Shown here: one piece after another, positions 11,933 through 23,425 of the stretch | How positions within the stretch are numbered: position 1 is the first letter of the stretch | Layout of the letters: every line of letters starts with the position of its first letter | Assembly (NCBI GenBank): GCA_934045905.1 | Contig: OW203762.1 | Span: forward strand, 7,564,001-7,628,000 | Reading direction: 5' to 3' | DNA: 64,000 nucleotides | Source of the DNA: Leuctra nigra | Taxonomy: Eukaryota; Arthropoda; Insecta; Plecoptera; Leuctridae | Made by a program: the position numbers and the translations under genes | The notes under the pieces: model-generated | The model's input: only the letters and a program-made list of their open reading frames with translations | Databases searched by the model: none | What the model was told of the DNA's origin: nothing

Positions 11933-11971
11933 GAAGCGATGTAATGAAGAAATTCCTCATTACATCGTTTC
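11933..11971. other. 15-bp hairpin
   Basis: GAAGCGATGTAATGA pairs with TCATTACATCGTTTC around a 9-nt loop. The inner 11 bp are perfect (11937-11947 with 11957-11967), and the outer part includes one G-U pair. Role unknown. Confidence 0.55.
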
Positions 11972-12514
11972 TATGATGCGTGAGAGTTAAAGGCGGTACA
12001 TGATGTCAAAGTACTCGCATTTCCAGCAGAAAAACAACCATCCTTCCCCGTGCATTATATTGCACATCACAAAAATGTAATAACTTATATTTTATAGGGT
12101 GTAATTAAAATTAATATGACTCTTCGTGGAGTAATAAACAAGTCGTCTTTAATCGCGTTATATGTGAGGTGAATTTCCTGTGAAACTAGAGACGATCTCG
12201 CCTTCTTCACGCTCCCATCCGTCAATTAAAAGCACTAATCTGATTGAGTTCTCTATCGCTCTTTTATATACGATCTCTCTTTCTGATTCCATTCACAATC
12301 CTGGTTGAAATTTTCTCAACTAACTATCGTGTGATCACTTCATATTTTTCAGAAAATTAAAATTAAATGTAATTATTTAAATTAGTGTTCTAATACGTTA
12401 GAGTTGTGTTCCGTGTATGTTGTTTTAAATGTCCAATTTCAATCTAGGTACCTCAAATATTTATTAAAGTGGTGTAGCACTGATATGCAACTAGGTGTGG
12501 TGAATAATGAGCAG
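11972..12514. other. No recognisable feature
   Basis: AT-rich sequence without supportable features. Confidence 0.4.
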
Positions 12515-12690
12515 ATGGACGGAAGCTGGGAAGGAGGCGGTCGTGACCTGTTAGTGGGGAACCTTCTCAACATTTGCCTCTCGACTGTGGAAAAACTTCG
12601 ATAAAACTCAGTTCAAATAACAGCCGAGGAATCGAACCCAGGTCGCCTGAGAGCATGTCCAGATTGTTCCGTGCCTCAAACTACAACTTT
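12515..12690 (-). mobile_element. tRNA-derived SINE-like element
   Basis: On the minus strand a perfect Pol III B box (reverse complement at 12628-12638) is followed by the block GAGAGGCAAATG...GGGAAGGTTCCC-like and then GACCGCCTCCTTCCC. The same order is seen at 27.1 kb, and the region upstream of the B box also aligns between the two (TAG...TCTGG.CA..TCTCAG...GGGTTCGATTC). The A box is degenerate. Ends and target-site duplication were not resolved. Confidence 0.45.
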
Positions 12691-13753
12691 TTTAACAACA
12701 AAAAATTCACAAAATTGAGGTAATTAAAAAATAATAATGAAAAAGGTGTATTTCAAATGGCTTTTGACAAAAATATCTAACATTATCTTGTCGAACAACG
12801 CAATAAAAAACAGCAAAATTATTTTAACATTTTGTTCAAATATTTACTAAAAACACCTGCTATAATAGTAGTTTTAATTACGACATCATATAAATCCCGG
12901 CCTAATATCTAATTAAGCTCTGAATATGCGCACAATGCCGTGTTGTGCTAATTACACTGAATGTTGTGCACAGAGATATTGTCTGGGCTCCGCAGGAAGC
13001 GAGTGGAATATTAGGTGAACTTCATGAGATCGCTCGGACCACCCAAGTCGGTTCCAGAGGTGATCTTGGCCATCGGGGCACGAGACCAGGCTACATCATC
13101 ATCGTCGACGCAGATGAAGATGTACAGTGCTCTGCGGTGCATGCGGTGCAACGGTGCATGCAGCGCAGAGTGCATCACTATAAGAACAGGGGCGCTTTTG
13201 TTTGGGGACATTTCGAAATGTCACTCGAGATAAAAAGTTTAAAACAACGCTTTGTGTATGAAACAAAATCTCATGTACCTATATTTAAATTTCATATTTT
13301 AAAATACACTACATTTTCTTTCCTAATTTTGTTTGAAATTATTTTAAACGAAAATAGTAATAATTTGTCCTTACTGCCTTGATAATTTGATGACAATCAA
13401 GTTTGCCTTCTGCTCACTTTCATTTTGTAACATGTCTAATTTTACAGCAGGTGAATTTTTGGACAGATGTTTACAGGAATTTTTATACTTCAGGCACTTG
13501 TTTTTGTGCAAAAAACGGGGTTAAGGCCTAAATTTAAATATTTTTTGCAATAAAAGTCATGCTTGAATCTCAAAAGTTATAATACTCGGTTCACAACAGT
13601 GATTCACCTTCGAGTTTAATATGTCTAGTAATAAAATTAGTTCAGAGGGCTTGACCGCTTGATTTGAATACCGATCTGCGCCAGAAGATTCAATTAAAGT
13701 GTTCCAAAGTACTTGAAAGTGTGTCTGATCTTGAGAGAAGCACTCCGCCTGGG
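12691..13753. other. No gene identified; GC-richer patch at 12990-13210
   Basis: All plus frames and one minus frame are partly open over the GC-richer patch, which argues for composition rather than coding. Several GTGCA words occur near 13130-13170. Elsewhere the stretch is AT-rich. Confidence 0.4.
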
Positions 13754-15304
13754 GCGACTCGCCTCATCCCATTGTTAATGAAAGCAAGAGTCAGGTGGAA
13801 ATGTTGTCCAAGTCACGTCACCGTTGTTCCAGACGCCAGAGTTTCAAGATGTAACTATTCATGCGAACACGTGACCTGGTTCCTGTGACTAGCAGCGACT
13901 CGCCTCATCCCATTGTTAATGAAAGCAAGAGTCAGGTGGAAATGTTGTCCAAGTCACGTCACCGTTGTTCCAGACGCCAGAGTTTCAAGATGCAACTATT
14001 CATGCGAACACGTGACCTGGTTCCTGTGACTAGCAGCGACTCGCCTCATCCCATTGTTAATGAAAGCAAGAGTCAGGTGGAAATGTTGTCCAAGTCACGT
14101 CACCGTTGTTCCAGACGCCAGAGTTTCAAGATGTAACTATTCATGCGAACACGTGACCTGGTTCCTGTGACTAGCAGCGACTCGCCTCATCCCATTGTTA
14201 ATGAAAGCAAGAGTCAGGTGGAAATGTTGTCCAAGTCACGTCACCGTTGTTCCAGACGCCAGAGTTTCAAGATGTAACTATTCATGCGAACACGTGACCT
14301 GGTTCCTGTGACTAGCAGCGACTCGCCTCATTCCATTGTTAATGAAAGCAAGAGTCAGGTGGAAATGTTGTCCAAGTCACGTCACCGTTGTTCCAGACGC
14401 CAGAGTTTCAAGATGTAACTATTCGTGCGAACACGTGACCTGGTTCCTGTGACTAGCAGCGACTCGCCTCATCCCATTGTTAATGAAAGCAAGAGTCAGG
14501 TGGAAATGTTGTCCAAGTCACGTCACCGTTGTTCCAGACGCCAGAGTTTCAAGATGTAACTATTCATGCGAACACGTGACCTGGTTCCTGTGACTAGCAG
14601 CGACTCGCCTCATCCCATTGTTAATGAAAGCAAGAGTCAGGTGGAAATGTTGTCGAAGTCACGTCACCGTTGTTCCAGACGCCAGAGTTTCAAGATGCAA
14701 CTATTCATGCGAACACGTGACCTGGTTCCTGTGACTAGCAGCGACGCGCCTCATCCCATTGTTAATGAAAGCAAGAGTCAGGTGGAAATGTTGTCCAAGT
14801 CACGTCACCGTTGTTCCAGACGCCAGAGTTTCAAGATGCAACTATTCATGCGAACACGTGACCCGGTTCCTGTGACTAGCAGCGACTCGCCTCATCCCAT
14901 TGTTAATGAAAGCAAGAGTCAGGTGGAAATGTTGTCCAAGTCACGTCACCGTTGTTCCAGACGCCAGAGTTTCAAGATGCAACTATTCATGCGAACACGT
15001 GACCTGGTTCCTGTGACTAGCAGCGACTCGCCTCATTCCATTGTTAATGAAAGCAAGAGTCAGGTGGAAATGTTGTCCAAGTCACGTCACCGTTGTTCCA
15101 GACGCCAGAGTTTCAAGATGTAACTATTCATGCGAACACGTGACCTGGTTCCTGTGACTAGCAGCGACTCGCCTCATCCCATTGTTAATGAAAGCAAGAG
15201 TCAGGTGGAAATGTTGTCCAAGTCACGTCACCGTTGTTCCAGACGCCAGAGTTTCAAGATGTAACTATTCATGCGAACACGTGACCTGGTTCCTGTGACT
15301 AGCA
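13754..15304 (+). repeat. 141-bp tandem array, eleven units
   Basis: Exactly 11 units of 141 bp, each starting GCGACTCGCCTCATCC and ending GTGACTAGCA. Units differ by only a few substitutions, implying recent amplification or strong homogenisation. Because 141 is 47 codons, one plus frame stays open. At a fixed site, units read AAGATG followed by either TAA (units 1, 3-6, 10, 11) or CAA (units 2, 7, 8, 9), so the apparent protein length simply reflects which units carry C. The translated 47-residue unit is rich in Ser, Arg and Lys and is not recognised. A real protein is unlikely. Each unit contains an E-box (CACGTG). Confidence 0.95.
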
Positions 15305-15559
15305 TGCAAGTCTCTACAGCAGGTCCTTAGGGACACAGTTCCAGGATAACAGGGATATTTTTGTCACAGTTTCTCGGGGAATGAGGACTCTTACGTTGCC
15401 AAGCACAGGATGATACTAGCATCAAGTTGGAATCAAATTGAGTGCTACATAATGTGATTTATGTAATATAGAGTCTTATAATGGTATTATGATGACATTA
15501 CATTTCTTTTGTCACACCGTTCAACGATTCGATCTCAAATTTTGAATAAAATTCACCAT
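15305..15559. other. No recognisable feature
   Basis: Short interval after the 141-bp array; nothing was seen. Confidence 0.4.
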
Positions 15560-15838
15560 AGGATCCAAATTCGCTAAATTGTTGTAAAGGGTGACTTAAG
15601 TTTTGTATGTTCATTTGGGTCATAATCATCTTGTATACCAATTTTGATGGAATCAATTTTTTTTTTCAAAATTGATCTATCATTGACGTAAATATACCGC
15701 ACTTTGATCACTTGAAAATGATTGGTATTTATTTTCAATCCAGAGTGAATAGATCAGCAACTCATATGCAGCATGTTCTCTAGTACTCACGAAAATAGCT
15801 GGTTTATAAACGCGTTACACATAGAGTTTTCCTAGTTT
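15560..15838 (-). mobile_element. Dispersed repeat, ACTAGGAAAAC family, copy 3 (inverted)
   Basis: Reading the minus strand from 15838: ACTAGGAAAACTCT, then GTGTAACGCGTT, as in copies 1 and 2. Further in, near 15590-15640, is an internal monomer with CCCAAATGAACATACAAAACTTAAGTC, matching the ATGACCATGCAAA-type monomers of copy 1. Boundaries are uncertain. Confidence 0.4.
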
Positions 15839-18163
15839 TCTTCAAACGTCTGAAATATTGAAAATTCAATCAATTCAGTTATACAATTTAAAATTGAACT
15901 TCCCTTCGACTGTGATTTCTAATGACAGACTTAACGAAAACTTAAAATTGACATCGTAAAATCTACATTTTAAAATATATCTCGTAGAAGATATTGGCTC
16001 GATTGAATTTCCTCCGGGGACAAGATGGAAATAGTCTGACACGAAATGAACGTCGTTCTCGTATAATGCGAGATTATCAGTGGAATTTTCAACAACGTCT
16101 TTTCACTCAGCGCCAGAGCTTTATTTGCATACGTTCAGTTTAAATCACTTGAGTTTGTTTGTAATACGCCAAAGTTAAAGCATGTTTACACAATACGACT
16201 AAAAGAATAAAGATTTATTTAGCTTTTGTTTCTCTAAAGTGATTTTGGGACAAAACTTTGGCAGTGCATTAAAGAGATGTGGTGCAACCTGTATGCAAAA
16301 CTATTTGTTGAAAAATGGTTATTTTACGTGTCAAAATGCAGTTATGACTCAGTTGTTGAAACTCTAACAAAACTTTTCAGAGTCCTCGAGAGAGTGTAAA
16401 AATAGGACATGCTATGAAAACAACCTATTATTTGAATATATTTTGCACCACCTGTTTAGGGCTTCAATCCCAGTCGCACTTCACCTGTACAGCAAAAACA
16501 TATTTTCAAGTCGAAATAAAATGGTCGTAGTTTTGTCTCCTTCAGCCAGCGAAAACAAATAGTCCTCCTTAAGATCAATGCTCGTGGTTCTCTAAACTGC
16601 CGCAACAACCAGCGCTGATGAGTTATCGCTACCCGACACGGTTTACACACAGCGCTGCGGTCGCTGGAAACAATTATCTTTGCGGTCATCGAGCAAATAA
16701 AAAACGAGGGAGGTAAAGCTAAAGAGTTACAAGAAGTTAGGTTAGAGTACACTCTTGTATGACGTCTTACTTTGCTTCAATTTGTATGTTGATCATATTA
16801 GATTTGATGATCTTAATTGCCCATCATTAGGACAGTTTCATTCCATTTTTCAAATTTGTTTTTACCTAATGAGCTACCGAAGTCGCGAATACCTCTGCCA
16901 ACTTCCATCAGGTGGCACTGACGCATACGATTTAAAAAATAGAATAAAACTAGCTTGAAAAGTAGAACATTCGATGATCCTAAAGCTGGTGGAATGACGA
17001 AGAGCTCGTCGGCATCAGCTTTGAAAACGCATGGCTGGATTTAAACGTACCGTGCGTTCTCCCATCCTCTGCACAGCTGCCTTCGTTATCATATTTGAAT
17101 TAAACAGAACACAAGTTGGTCAGGAGAGTAATCCGAATGCTTAAGCTTCGAGTAATCAACGGTAATTTTCCACCTGGGAATGGAACAGACGTGCGGAATA
17201 TAATCATGAGAAACGGTAAGCAAGAAAATAGTACGTATTATATAATAATTGGACTTTATTCTATCATCTTTTTCGAGTTTTTAAGTTGGTAAAGGTAACG
17301 CCTTGATGGAAGCAAAGGCAAATGATAGTTTTGCGCGTCAAAACTTCGTAATTCAACTTAAACAATATAATAATATACTTTATAACTACAATTCTCTCAG
17401 CATTTCATTGGTTCGTGACGAAAGCTAGGCTAATAGCTCATTTAATTTAAAAAAAATATATGTTTTTTTATGATAAAACATGATGTTTTCAGGCACCGTT
17501 CCGGCACACAATTTCATAGCGTTTCTCAAGAAATTAAATGCAATTGCAGTTCAACAACCGCTGCAGTTTTACAAGCTAAAAATGAGATGAACGAATTCAA
17601 AACACCGACTTTAATTTTCCGAAGTTCATTGATTTTATTTGTATAACATGTATGCCTATCTGTTCATTATTATCTGTATGTATTTGTGATATATTTGAAG
17701 AGTTCATGAATATTTCATTCCCATTTTTGTATCTGCCCTGCGGCCAAACCATTTCTTGGTTTTGAGGGGCAAAGATGTTCGCTTTCGTTTACTCTTTTGT
17801 ACGAATTCCTCAATAAAAAAGCCAAAACAATATCTTCTTGAACGTGTAACCAGCCCCAAAAGCTAAATTCAACGTAGTAAAGGAAAATGTCAAAATTTCC
17901 TATGAAACTTAGACCCTGTTACTCATCCCACCAATAAATATTAAAGGCCATCTAACTTTTTAATTACGTCATAATACATTGAAAACCACCCCATGAAACA
18001 CAACACAATGTAGGATGACACATTTGAAACCTTCTCTCCCTCGTCTTCCACCCACAGATAATCCCATCTGAGTTGATCTTTGTATCTCTTCCGGTAGAAA
18101 GCTAAGTCCTGGCTGGCTAATTCCTCTCGGTCTTAGCCCGCTCGCACGCGAAGTGTGAAGGAA
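15839..18163. other. No gene identified
   Basis: AT-rich. A CTCF-like word CCATCAGGTGGCACT sits at 16905-16919. Short open frames are not supported by splice context or recognisable domains. Confidence 0.4.
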
Positions 18164-18233
18164 TCGACGCCTCATCGCGGCGGAGTAATTAATAGCGACG
18201 CCGACGCAAATGCGACGTCAATGAGACGTCGAG
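18164..18233. other. GCGTCG-rich CpG islet
   Basis: GACGCC, GCGACGCCGACGC, GCGACGTC and GAGACGTCG occur within 70 bp in otherwise AT-rich DNA, resembling the islet at 10189. Confidence 0.5.
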
Positions 18234-21200
18234 GTGAGATATGACGAGATGTTTATTCTCGGGTTTTCATGAGATGCTTCCGATTTGCAAGAGGATTACA
18301 AATACAATACACCTATGTAACAGGGTATAAGAACAGAGCTCGGATTCAACTGTATCATTTACATTGTGCGATGAGAAAGTTGAGTTTGTAAAAGCAAATA
18401 TTTCAAATTGTTTTGAGGATGCGAATGCTTTGCACCATGATTGTTTTGTTATGATTTATTAATTACTCCTGAGAGTGCTAATTGTTGTAATCTCTTGCAA
18501 AATGTTTTCACTTATCAACAATAATTTTATTTTTTATATTTTCTATTTTTTTCTAGCATGGTGCTAAAAGGTTTACCCTATTCCTGCTGTATGCACGGTT
18601 GTGTATCTCAAAAAAATATATACATATAAATAAATAAAAATAAATATTATTGGTGCAGTCACAAAAAGAACACATTTGTTACAAATGTACTATTTTTAAT
18701 ACCAAATAAATATACCTTTTGTAAATTTAGTCGAAAACTAAATAAATATTCCGATATTGTCAAGAATACATATATTTTTATTCCAAAAGAACGTACCACA
18801 ATTTTCTAAAATGGTCCAGAGAGCTAAAACGAAAAAATATTTCTTCTAAAAAAATCAAAAGTCACAATAAGTTTATTTGACCATTTATATTCATTTTATG
18901 TCTATTCTGAACGTCGAAGTCACATAGAGTGAAATATAAAACACAATCAAAAAACAAGAAAACAAAATACTAACGTATCAGAACCTAAATGTCCGCCACA
19001 GCGACTGAACACAAACAAAACGGGACAGGTTCCTAACACGACCCGATGTCCCGTGTATATGTTTGAAATGCCGACAGAGTGTCTTCTCCGATCATTATTT
19101 CCATCCTCCATCGTCACTAGCAATGAAGACCTGCACCAGAAGACCGCCTTTAATGAGGTGTCTTTTCTCCAACCGGTTTACAGCCCGATGATTCGAAACT
19201 TGAACACATTTCAAATATGCCAAGCCCGACTTAAGACTTTACAAGGGATTTTAATCAATTGGGTTGGATTAGGGTACAGGATTTGTGATTAATAGAAGAC
19301 AGTAGAGATATACACTTGCTAGACGATGATTCGACACTATTCCAGTTCTACTTTATAGGTTAGGTTGGGCTACATCTCACTAGAATAGATTTAAAGCAGT
19401 GTTGAAAAATGTGGTAGGATTAATTTTGTAAATGGACTACTCGTATAAATAAATCTTATTTGGATGGCATGGTTATTAATCGCATTCAAATATAAATCAT
19501 TTTTGAAATAGACTTTAAAATATTTTATCGGTGGGTTTGTGAATTTGTAGTAAATTATTTGGTGAAATATTGCCACTTTATTCTGGGTCGTGCGTTCTGG
19601 TAGCGAGCGCGTCTATATATTCTGTAGTTGTTGGTTTTTTCACCACTTGGTTTACCGCACGTTTTTCACGCAGTTTACATGTCGCACTAAATGACCGCAA
19701 ACATGGCTTTGAAATATGTTGAGAGCGCGGCCATCGCTCTTCTTATCATTATTCGTTATTCGGCGTGATGAGTGATAAAGTGTCAGAGCAGTCTACAAAC
19801 ATATTCCTTTCCGTGTTTTCATATGGCATGCGATTAGTATTTTGTATACAAGAATATATAATAAACATAAAAGCTTGCGTCTTATAAGCCGGTTGCACTC
19901 CCAGCTAATAATATTGCCTAATATCATCACAACTCTTAAACCCAAGCAATTATGAAAAATAATATGCAAATAATTTTGTTAGTCGACATTAGCAATATAA
20001 ACACCAACTTATGAACATAATTATTCTGCTCAAAGCTGAAAACAGGGACATTATGACAGTTGGCTTAAATAATGTTTATTATTTTTCACATTTTTCATAA
20101 TTTGAATGGTTGAAAAGTTATAACGATATTTAGGAAAAACTATCTCCAATGTTTTAACCTTCCAGTTTGTCACTAAACATTCGTGCACCTCTGAAAAAGT
20201 AAGTTTAATGCGCTCTTGGTTCAATAAAATTCTCTTCCGAGCGATGGGTCTCCACAAGTTTCAATTTAAACAGAATTCCATGTCCAATAAAGTAAAAGAC
20301 ATGGAAGTACAGTTCCCATGTGGTCTGGCTGCTTAATAATGTATTCGTTGACACTTTAACTAGAGGTCGGGTCCACGTTTAAAGAGACTAATTTTCAATT
20401 AGTTTGCGTGACCCAGTATGGGACGTTAAGCTCTGAAGGGAATGCAAGAGGAGGATATAGGTCAAAGCATTTGATGGCGTAATTCCTCACCAGATTCAGC
20501 GTGATAGAAGATAGAGGAGAAGACACAATAAGTGTTCAAACGAATCACGGAAAAACAACTTAGGGATTAGTGATCAGAGCTTAATAGGAAATCTGCGTTT
20601 GATAACGTTTGAGCAAGCAATTCACAACCTGGCTTTGAGAGGTTTTAATGGGAGGTCTTCAAATAATAGTTCCAATTATAGCAGACGTACTATTTATGGA
20701 CATTGCTAATGCATAATTTCTGTGGGTTTAAACCGTAATGTTTAAAAATATTGAAAAGTGGTCCCCAATGCAGCATAATCGCTTTTTAAATCGAGGTACA
20801 GGACGATGAATCATATAAAATGTTTGCAGCACAAACGTTCCAAAAGTTCAAATGTTCTGCTAGGCCCACTATTGGTTGGAGACACTTCAGGTAGGTACTT
20901 GTTAGTTTCTCGGATGCAAATGCAATATATTTGTGTCGATCCGTGTATGGAGGTGCCACGTCCCCGGTGGGCGGCCAACAATTGCATTGCGATCCAAATC
21001 AGAGCCAATTTGCATTCAAGCAAACGATTTCCACGCGAGATTAGACTTCAGCTCGATCCGACGTCTTGGAAGTAGTAGATGACCCGAAGGAACCGAGACT
21101 TATCGTACATGTACTGGTAGAGCACTGTCTTGCACTGCACTGCATGCAAGTTGCAACCCGTGCAACCAAGTCAGATGAGTCTTGTGGCGGGACCGTCACA

Positions 21201-21433
21201 TGCAACCAGGGGCCCAATTCCCACATCTAGGAGACCTTCTGCCCACGACAATGATAAACAAAAAGGGGAGAAAAGTTACGGGCGTGATGACCACAACTTA
21301 GGGCCAAAATGGGCCTCAACCTTCGAAGAAACATTTTTCAAATTTGGGGAAAATATAGCCCATACGTTGGGACAAACGGGTCACTTACTTTGGATAAAAG
21401 AAGTATTTGAAGTAATGATCCCGGTAATTCTTA
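18234..21433. other. No gene identified
   Basis: AT-rich. It contains a small perfect palindrome (ACATTTGT-T-ACAAATGT, 18672-18688) and a few GC-richer patches (about 20930-21240) without supportable exons. The TA-flanked inverted-repeat element begins at its right edge. Confidence 0.4.
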
Positions 21434-21641
21434 TCCCAGAAAAAAACACTCCGTGTAAAAAAGGCAGCCAAGTCTCTTTACTTTAAAAAAATTCAACACC
21501 GAAAAGGAGTGATATCAAAAAAGGAGCCAAGTCAATGACATTTCCAAATATTTAATCGTATCTTTGAAATAAAAGTATAAACACCGAGAAATACTTTACA
21601 AAAGGACTTGGCGCATCGTTTTTTTAAAGACATCATTCTAT
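21434..21641 (+). repeat. Left terminal inverted repeat
   Basis: Left arm of the TA-flanked element, starting TCCCAG and ending near TTCTAT. It is matched by the right arm at 22506-22713. Confidence 0.88.
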
Positions 21642-21886
21642 CCTAAAAGTGGAAAGAAATTTACAAGTAGGTACATTTTCCTCTTTCTACTAGAGCCAGA
21701 ATCTATGAATCAAGCTACTTTTAGTAATGACTATTTTATAGTTTTGTCAATGGCGATAGAAGCATGATTTTATGCTGTAATATATAAGTAATATAAGGGT
21801 GAAAGAATTACATAACAATTGGAAGTGGTGAGAATGTAGGTTTCTTTGGAAAACTTCCATGGAGTCAGGAGTCAGGATCCTCATCA

Positions 21887-22006
21887 GTGTGTTGTGTCTA
21901 ATGTCCGCCCGTCCGATCGGGTAGCTCAGTTGGTAGAGCTCTCGCCCGGCAAGTGAGAGGTCCCAAGTTCGTGCCCCGGTTCGGTCGGATATTTTTCACA
22001 ACACAC
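21887..22006. repeat. 10-bp inverted repeat enclosing the tRNA-like sequence
   Basis: GTGTGTTGTG at 21887-21896 and its exact reverse complement at 21997-22006 enclose the cloverleaf. Together with the 11-bp acceptor-like helix they would make a longer interrupted stem in RNA. Confidence 0.6.
21915..21986 (+). pseudogene. tRNA-like cloverleaf with Pol III terminator
   Basis: A 72-nt sequence folds as a full cloverleaf: acceptor GATCGGG/TTCGGTC, a perfect D stem GCTC/GAGC with an AGTTGGTA loop, anticodon stem CTCGC/GTGAG with loop CCGGCAA (anticodon position GGC), and a T arm with loop TTCGTGC. The A-box region (TAGCTCAGTTGG) is canonical. The B-box region is damaged: two A-C mismatches in the T stem, and T where A58 is expected. 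GGC is not a usual eukaryotic Ala anticodon, so a functional tRNA is unlikely. The acceptor helix extends to 11 bp (21911-21990), and five T follow at 21992-21996, the usual Pol III stop. It lies inside the TA-flanked transposon. A tRNA-derived promoter or SINE head is the best reading. Confidence 0.6.
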
Positions 22007-22505
22007 ATCCCTTCATATCAATTGGAAGTGGGCTCATACATATTCTTGCAGTACTGTTAATATGGCGATATTAGACTGGTATATTTTCATAATTTGATCT
22101 TGACTGAAGGAAATCATGAAACGTTGTCAAATAATTACTAACTAATGGAACACAATTATATATTTTTGAAGTGTCAAGTGTATAAAGTTAAATTTTTTAA
22201 TAGAAATTCAATATGACTGTCTTCTTTGTGAAATGTATTTTTATAAAATGTGTATTAATAGAAATTGTTACATGATGAGAAGGTATAACGCATGAGACTT
22301 AATTATATTCACCACGAAACAATATTACGAAGATAACTATTGTGTATATTTATAGAAAGCATAGACAACAAGTTTCATAGCGTATATATTCATATAGAAA
22401 ATATTTTACAGAAGGTATGTATAATATGTACCTAATTGAAAGATGTTTCCCTATTATTCTAAACATTCAAAATGACGGTTGTATATAAATGGCACATGCT
22501 TATGA

Positions 22506-22713
22506 ATAGAAAAATGTCTTTAAAAAAACGATGCGCCAAGTCCTTTTGTAAAGTATTTCTCGGTGTTTATACTTTTATTTCAAAGATACGATTAAATATT
22601 TGGAAATGTCATTGACTTGGCTCCTTTTTTGATATCACTCCTTTTCGGTGTTGAATTTTTTTAAAGTAAAGAGACTTGGCTGCCTTTTTTACACGGAGTG
22701 TTTTTTTCTGGGA
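22506..22713 (-). repeat. Right terminal inverted repeat
   Basis: Right arm of the TA-flanked element, ending CTGGGA before TA. It is the reverse complement of the left arm. Confidence 0.88.
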
Positions 22714-22879
22714 TATCACTTCTTGTGTTAGTTTATTCATACAGCTTGTAGCACAGCTTGTGTCCGTGCAAGAACTTATTTCTTTAAAAAAATACGCCTA
22801 TGCCGATTTGGATACTTAGAAAAGTTGCGTTTGGTATATAAGATTAAAATAATTTTCCAAGAAGAATAGCTTTAAGTTT

Positions 22880-23425
22880 CGTTACAATCGGTCCAGCCGT
22901 TTTCGATATATGACGTCACTTCCGGTTTTAGCAATGGCGGCCGAAAATAATGTCGTCTTGAATTCATAATTATTACTCCTACACATTTCCAAAATTTGGT
23001 TGCAATCGGTACAGCCGTTTTTGATATATGACGTCACTTCCGGTTTTAACAATGGCGGCCGAAAATAATGTCGTCTTGAATTCATAATTATTAGTACAAC
23101 ACATTTCCAAAATTTGGTTGCAATCGGTACAGCCATTTTCGATATATGACGTCACTTCCGGTTTTAACAATGGCGGCCGAAAATAATGTCGTCTTGAATT
23201 CATAATTATTAGTACAACACATTTCCAAAATTTGATTGCAATCGGTACAGCCATTTTCGATATTTGACGTCACTTCCGGTTTTAACAATGGCGGCCGAAA
23301 ATAATGTCGTCTTGAATTCATAATTATTAGTCCAACACATTTCCAAACTTAGGTTGCAATCGGTACAACCGTTTACGATATATGACGTCACTTCCGGTTT
23401 TAAAAATGGCCGCCGAGAACACTGC
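22880..23425 (+). repeat. 118-bp tandem array with CRE, ETS and YY1 sites
   Basis: Five units with TGACGTCACTTCCGG at 22911, 23029, 23147, 23265 and 23383, exactly 118 bp apart. Each unit has ATCGGTMCARCCGTTTWCGATATTTGACGTCA-like order, then CTTCCGGTTTTA, then an AATGGCGGCCG-type word. TGACGTCA is the perfect CRE, and the reverse complement ACCGGAAGT is the perfect ETS consensus. Minus-strand open frames shift between units because 118 is not a multiple of three, so they are not genes. Confidence 0.92.

Larger units (their letters stand above)
21817..22031 (+). repeat. 13-bp direct repeats bracketing the tRNA-like segment
   Basis: CAATTGGAAGTGG at 21817-21829 recurs at 22019-22031; with flanking bases the match is 15 of 16. 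They could be a target-site duplication of an insertion of about 190 bp inside the transposon. However, the left copy lies about 85 nt upstream of the tRNA-like start, which is unusual for a simple SINE. Confidence 0.5.
21434..22713. mobile_element. TA-flanked non-autonomous DNA transposon with ~208-bp inverted repeats
   Basis: The ends TCCCAGAAAAAAACACTCC and its reverse complement are each flanked by TA (21432-21433 and 22714-22715), as expected for a Tc1/mariner-type TA target duplication. The left arm runs 21434 to about 21641 and the right arm about 22506 to 22713. By eye the arms are identical from the tip through GGACTTGGCGCATCG, diverging only at the inner edge. CCAAGTC recurs in each arm as a possible transposase-binding motif. 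The ~860-bp interior has no transposase frame. It carries a tRNA-like sequence. An RNA spanning the element would fold into a ~200-bp duplex. Confidence 0.88.

Noticed and set aside
12945..13382. 145-codon frame in a GC-richer patch
   Set aside because: Competing frames on both strands are also open over the patch and the peptide has no recognisable domain.
13861..15123. Open frames of 91 and 185 codons with a 47-residue repeat
   Set aside because: A consequence of a 141-bp (3n) tandem unit; frames end wherever a unit has TAA instead of CAA.
13754..15304. CRISPR array
   Set aside because: Units are contiguous tandem repeats with no unique spacers, in eukaryotic DNA.
21915..21986. A functional tRNA-Ala(GGC) gene
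   Set aside because: GGC is not a normal eukaryotic Ala anticodon, the T stem has two mismatches and A58 is changed; it is also embedded in a transposon.
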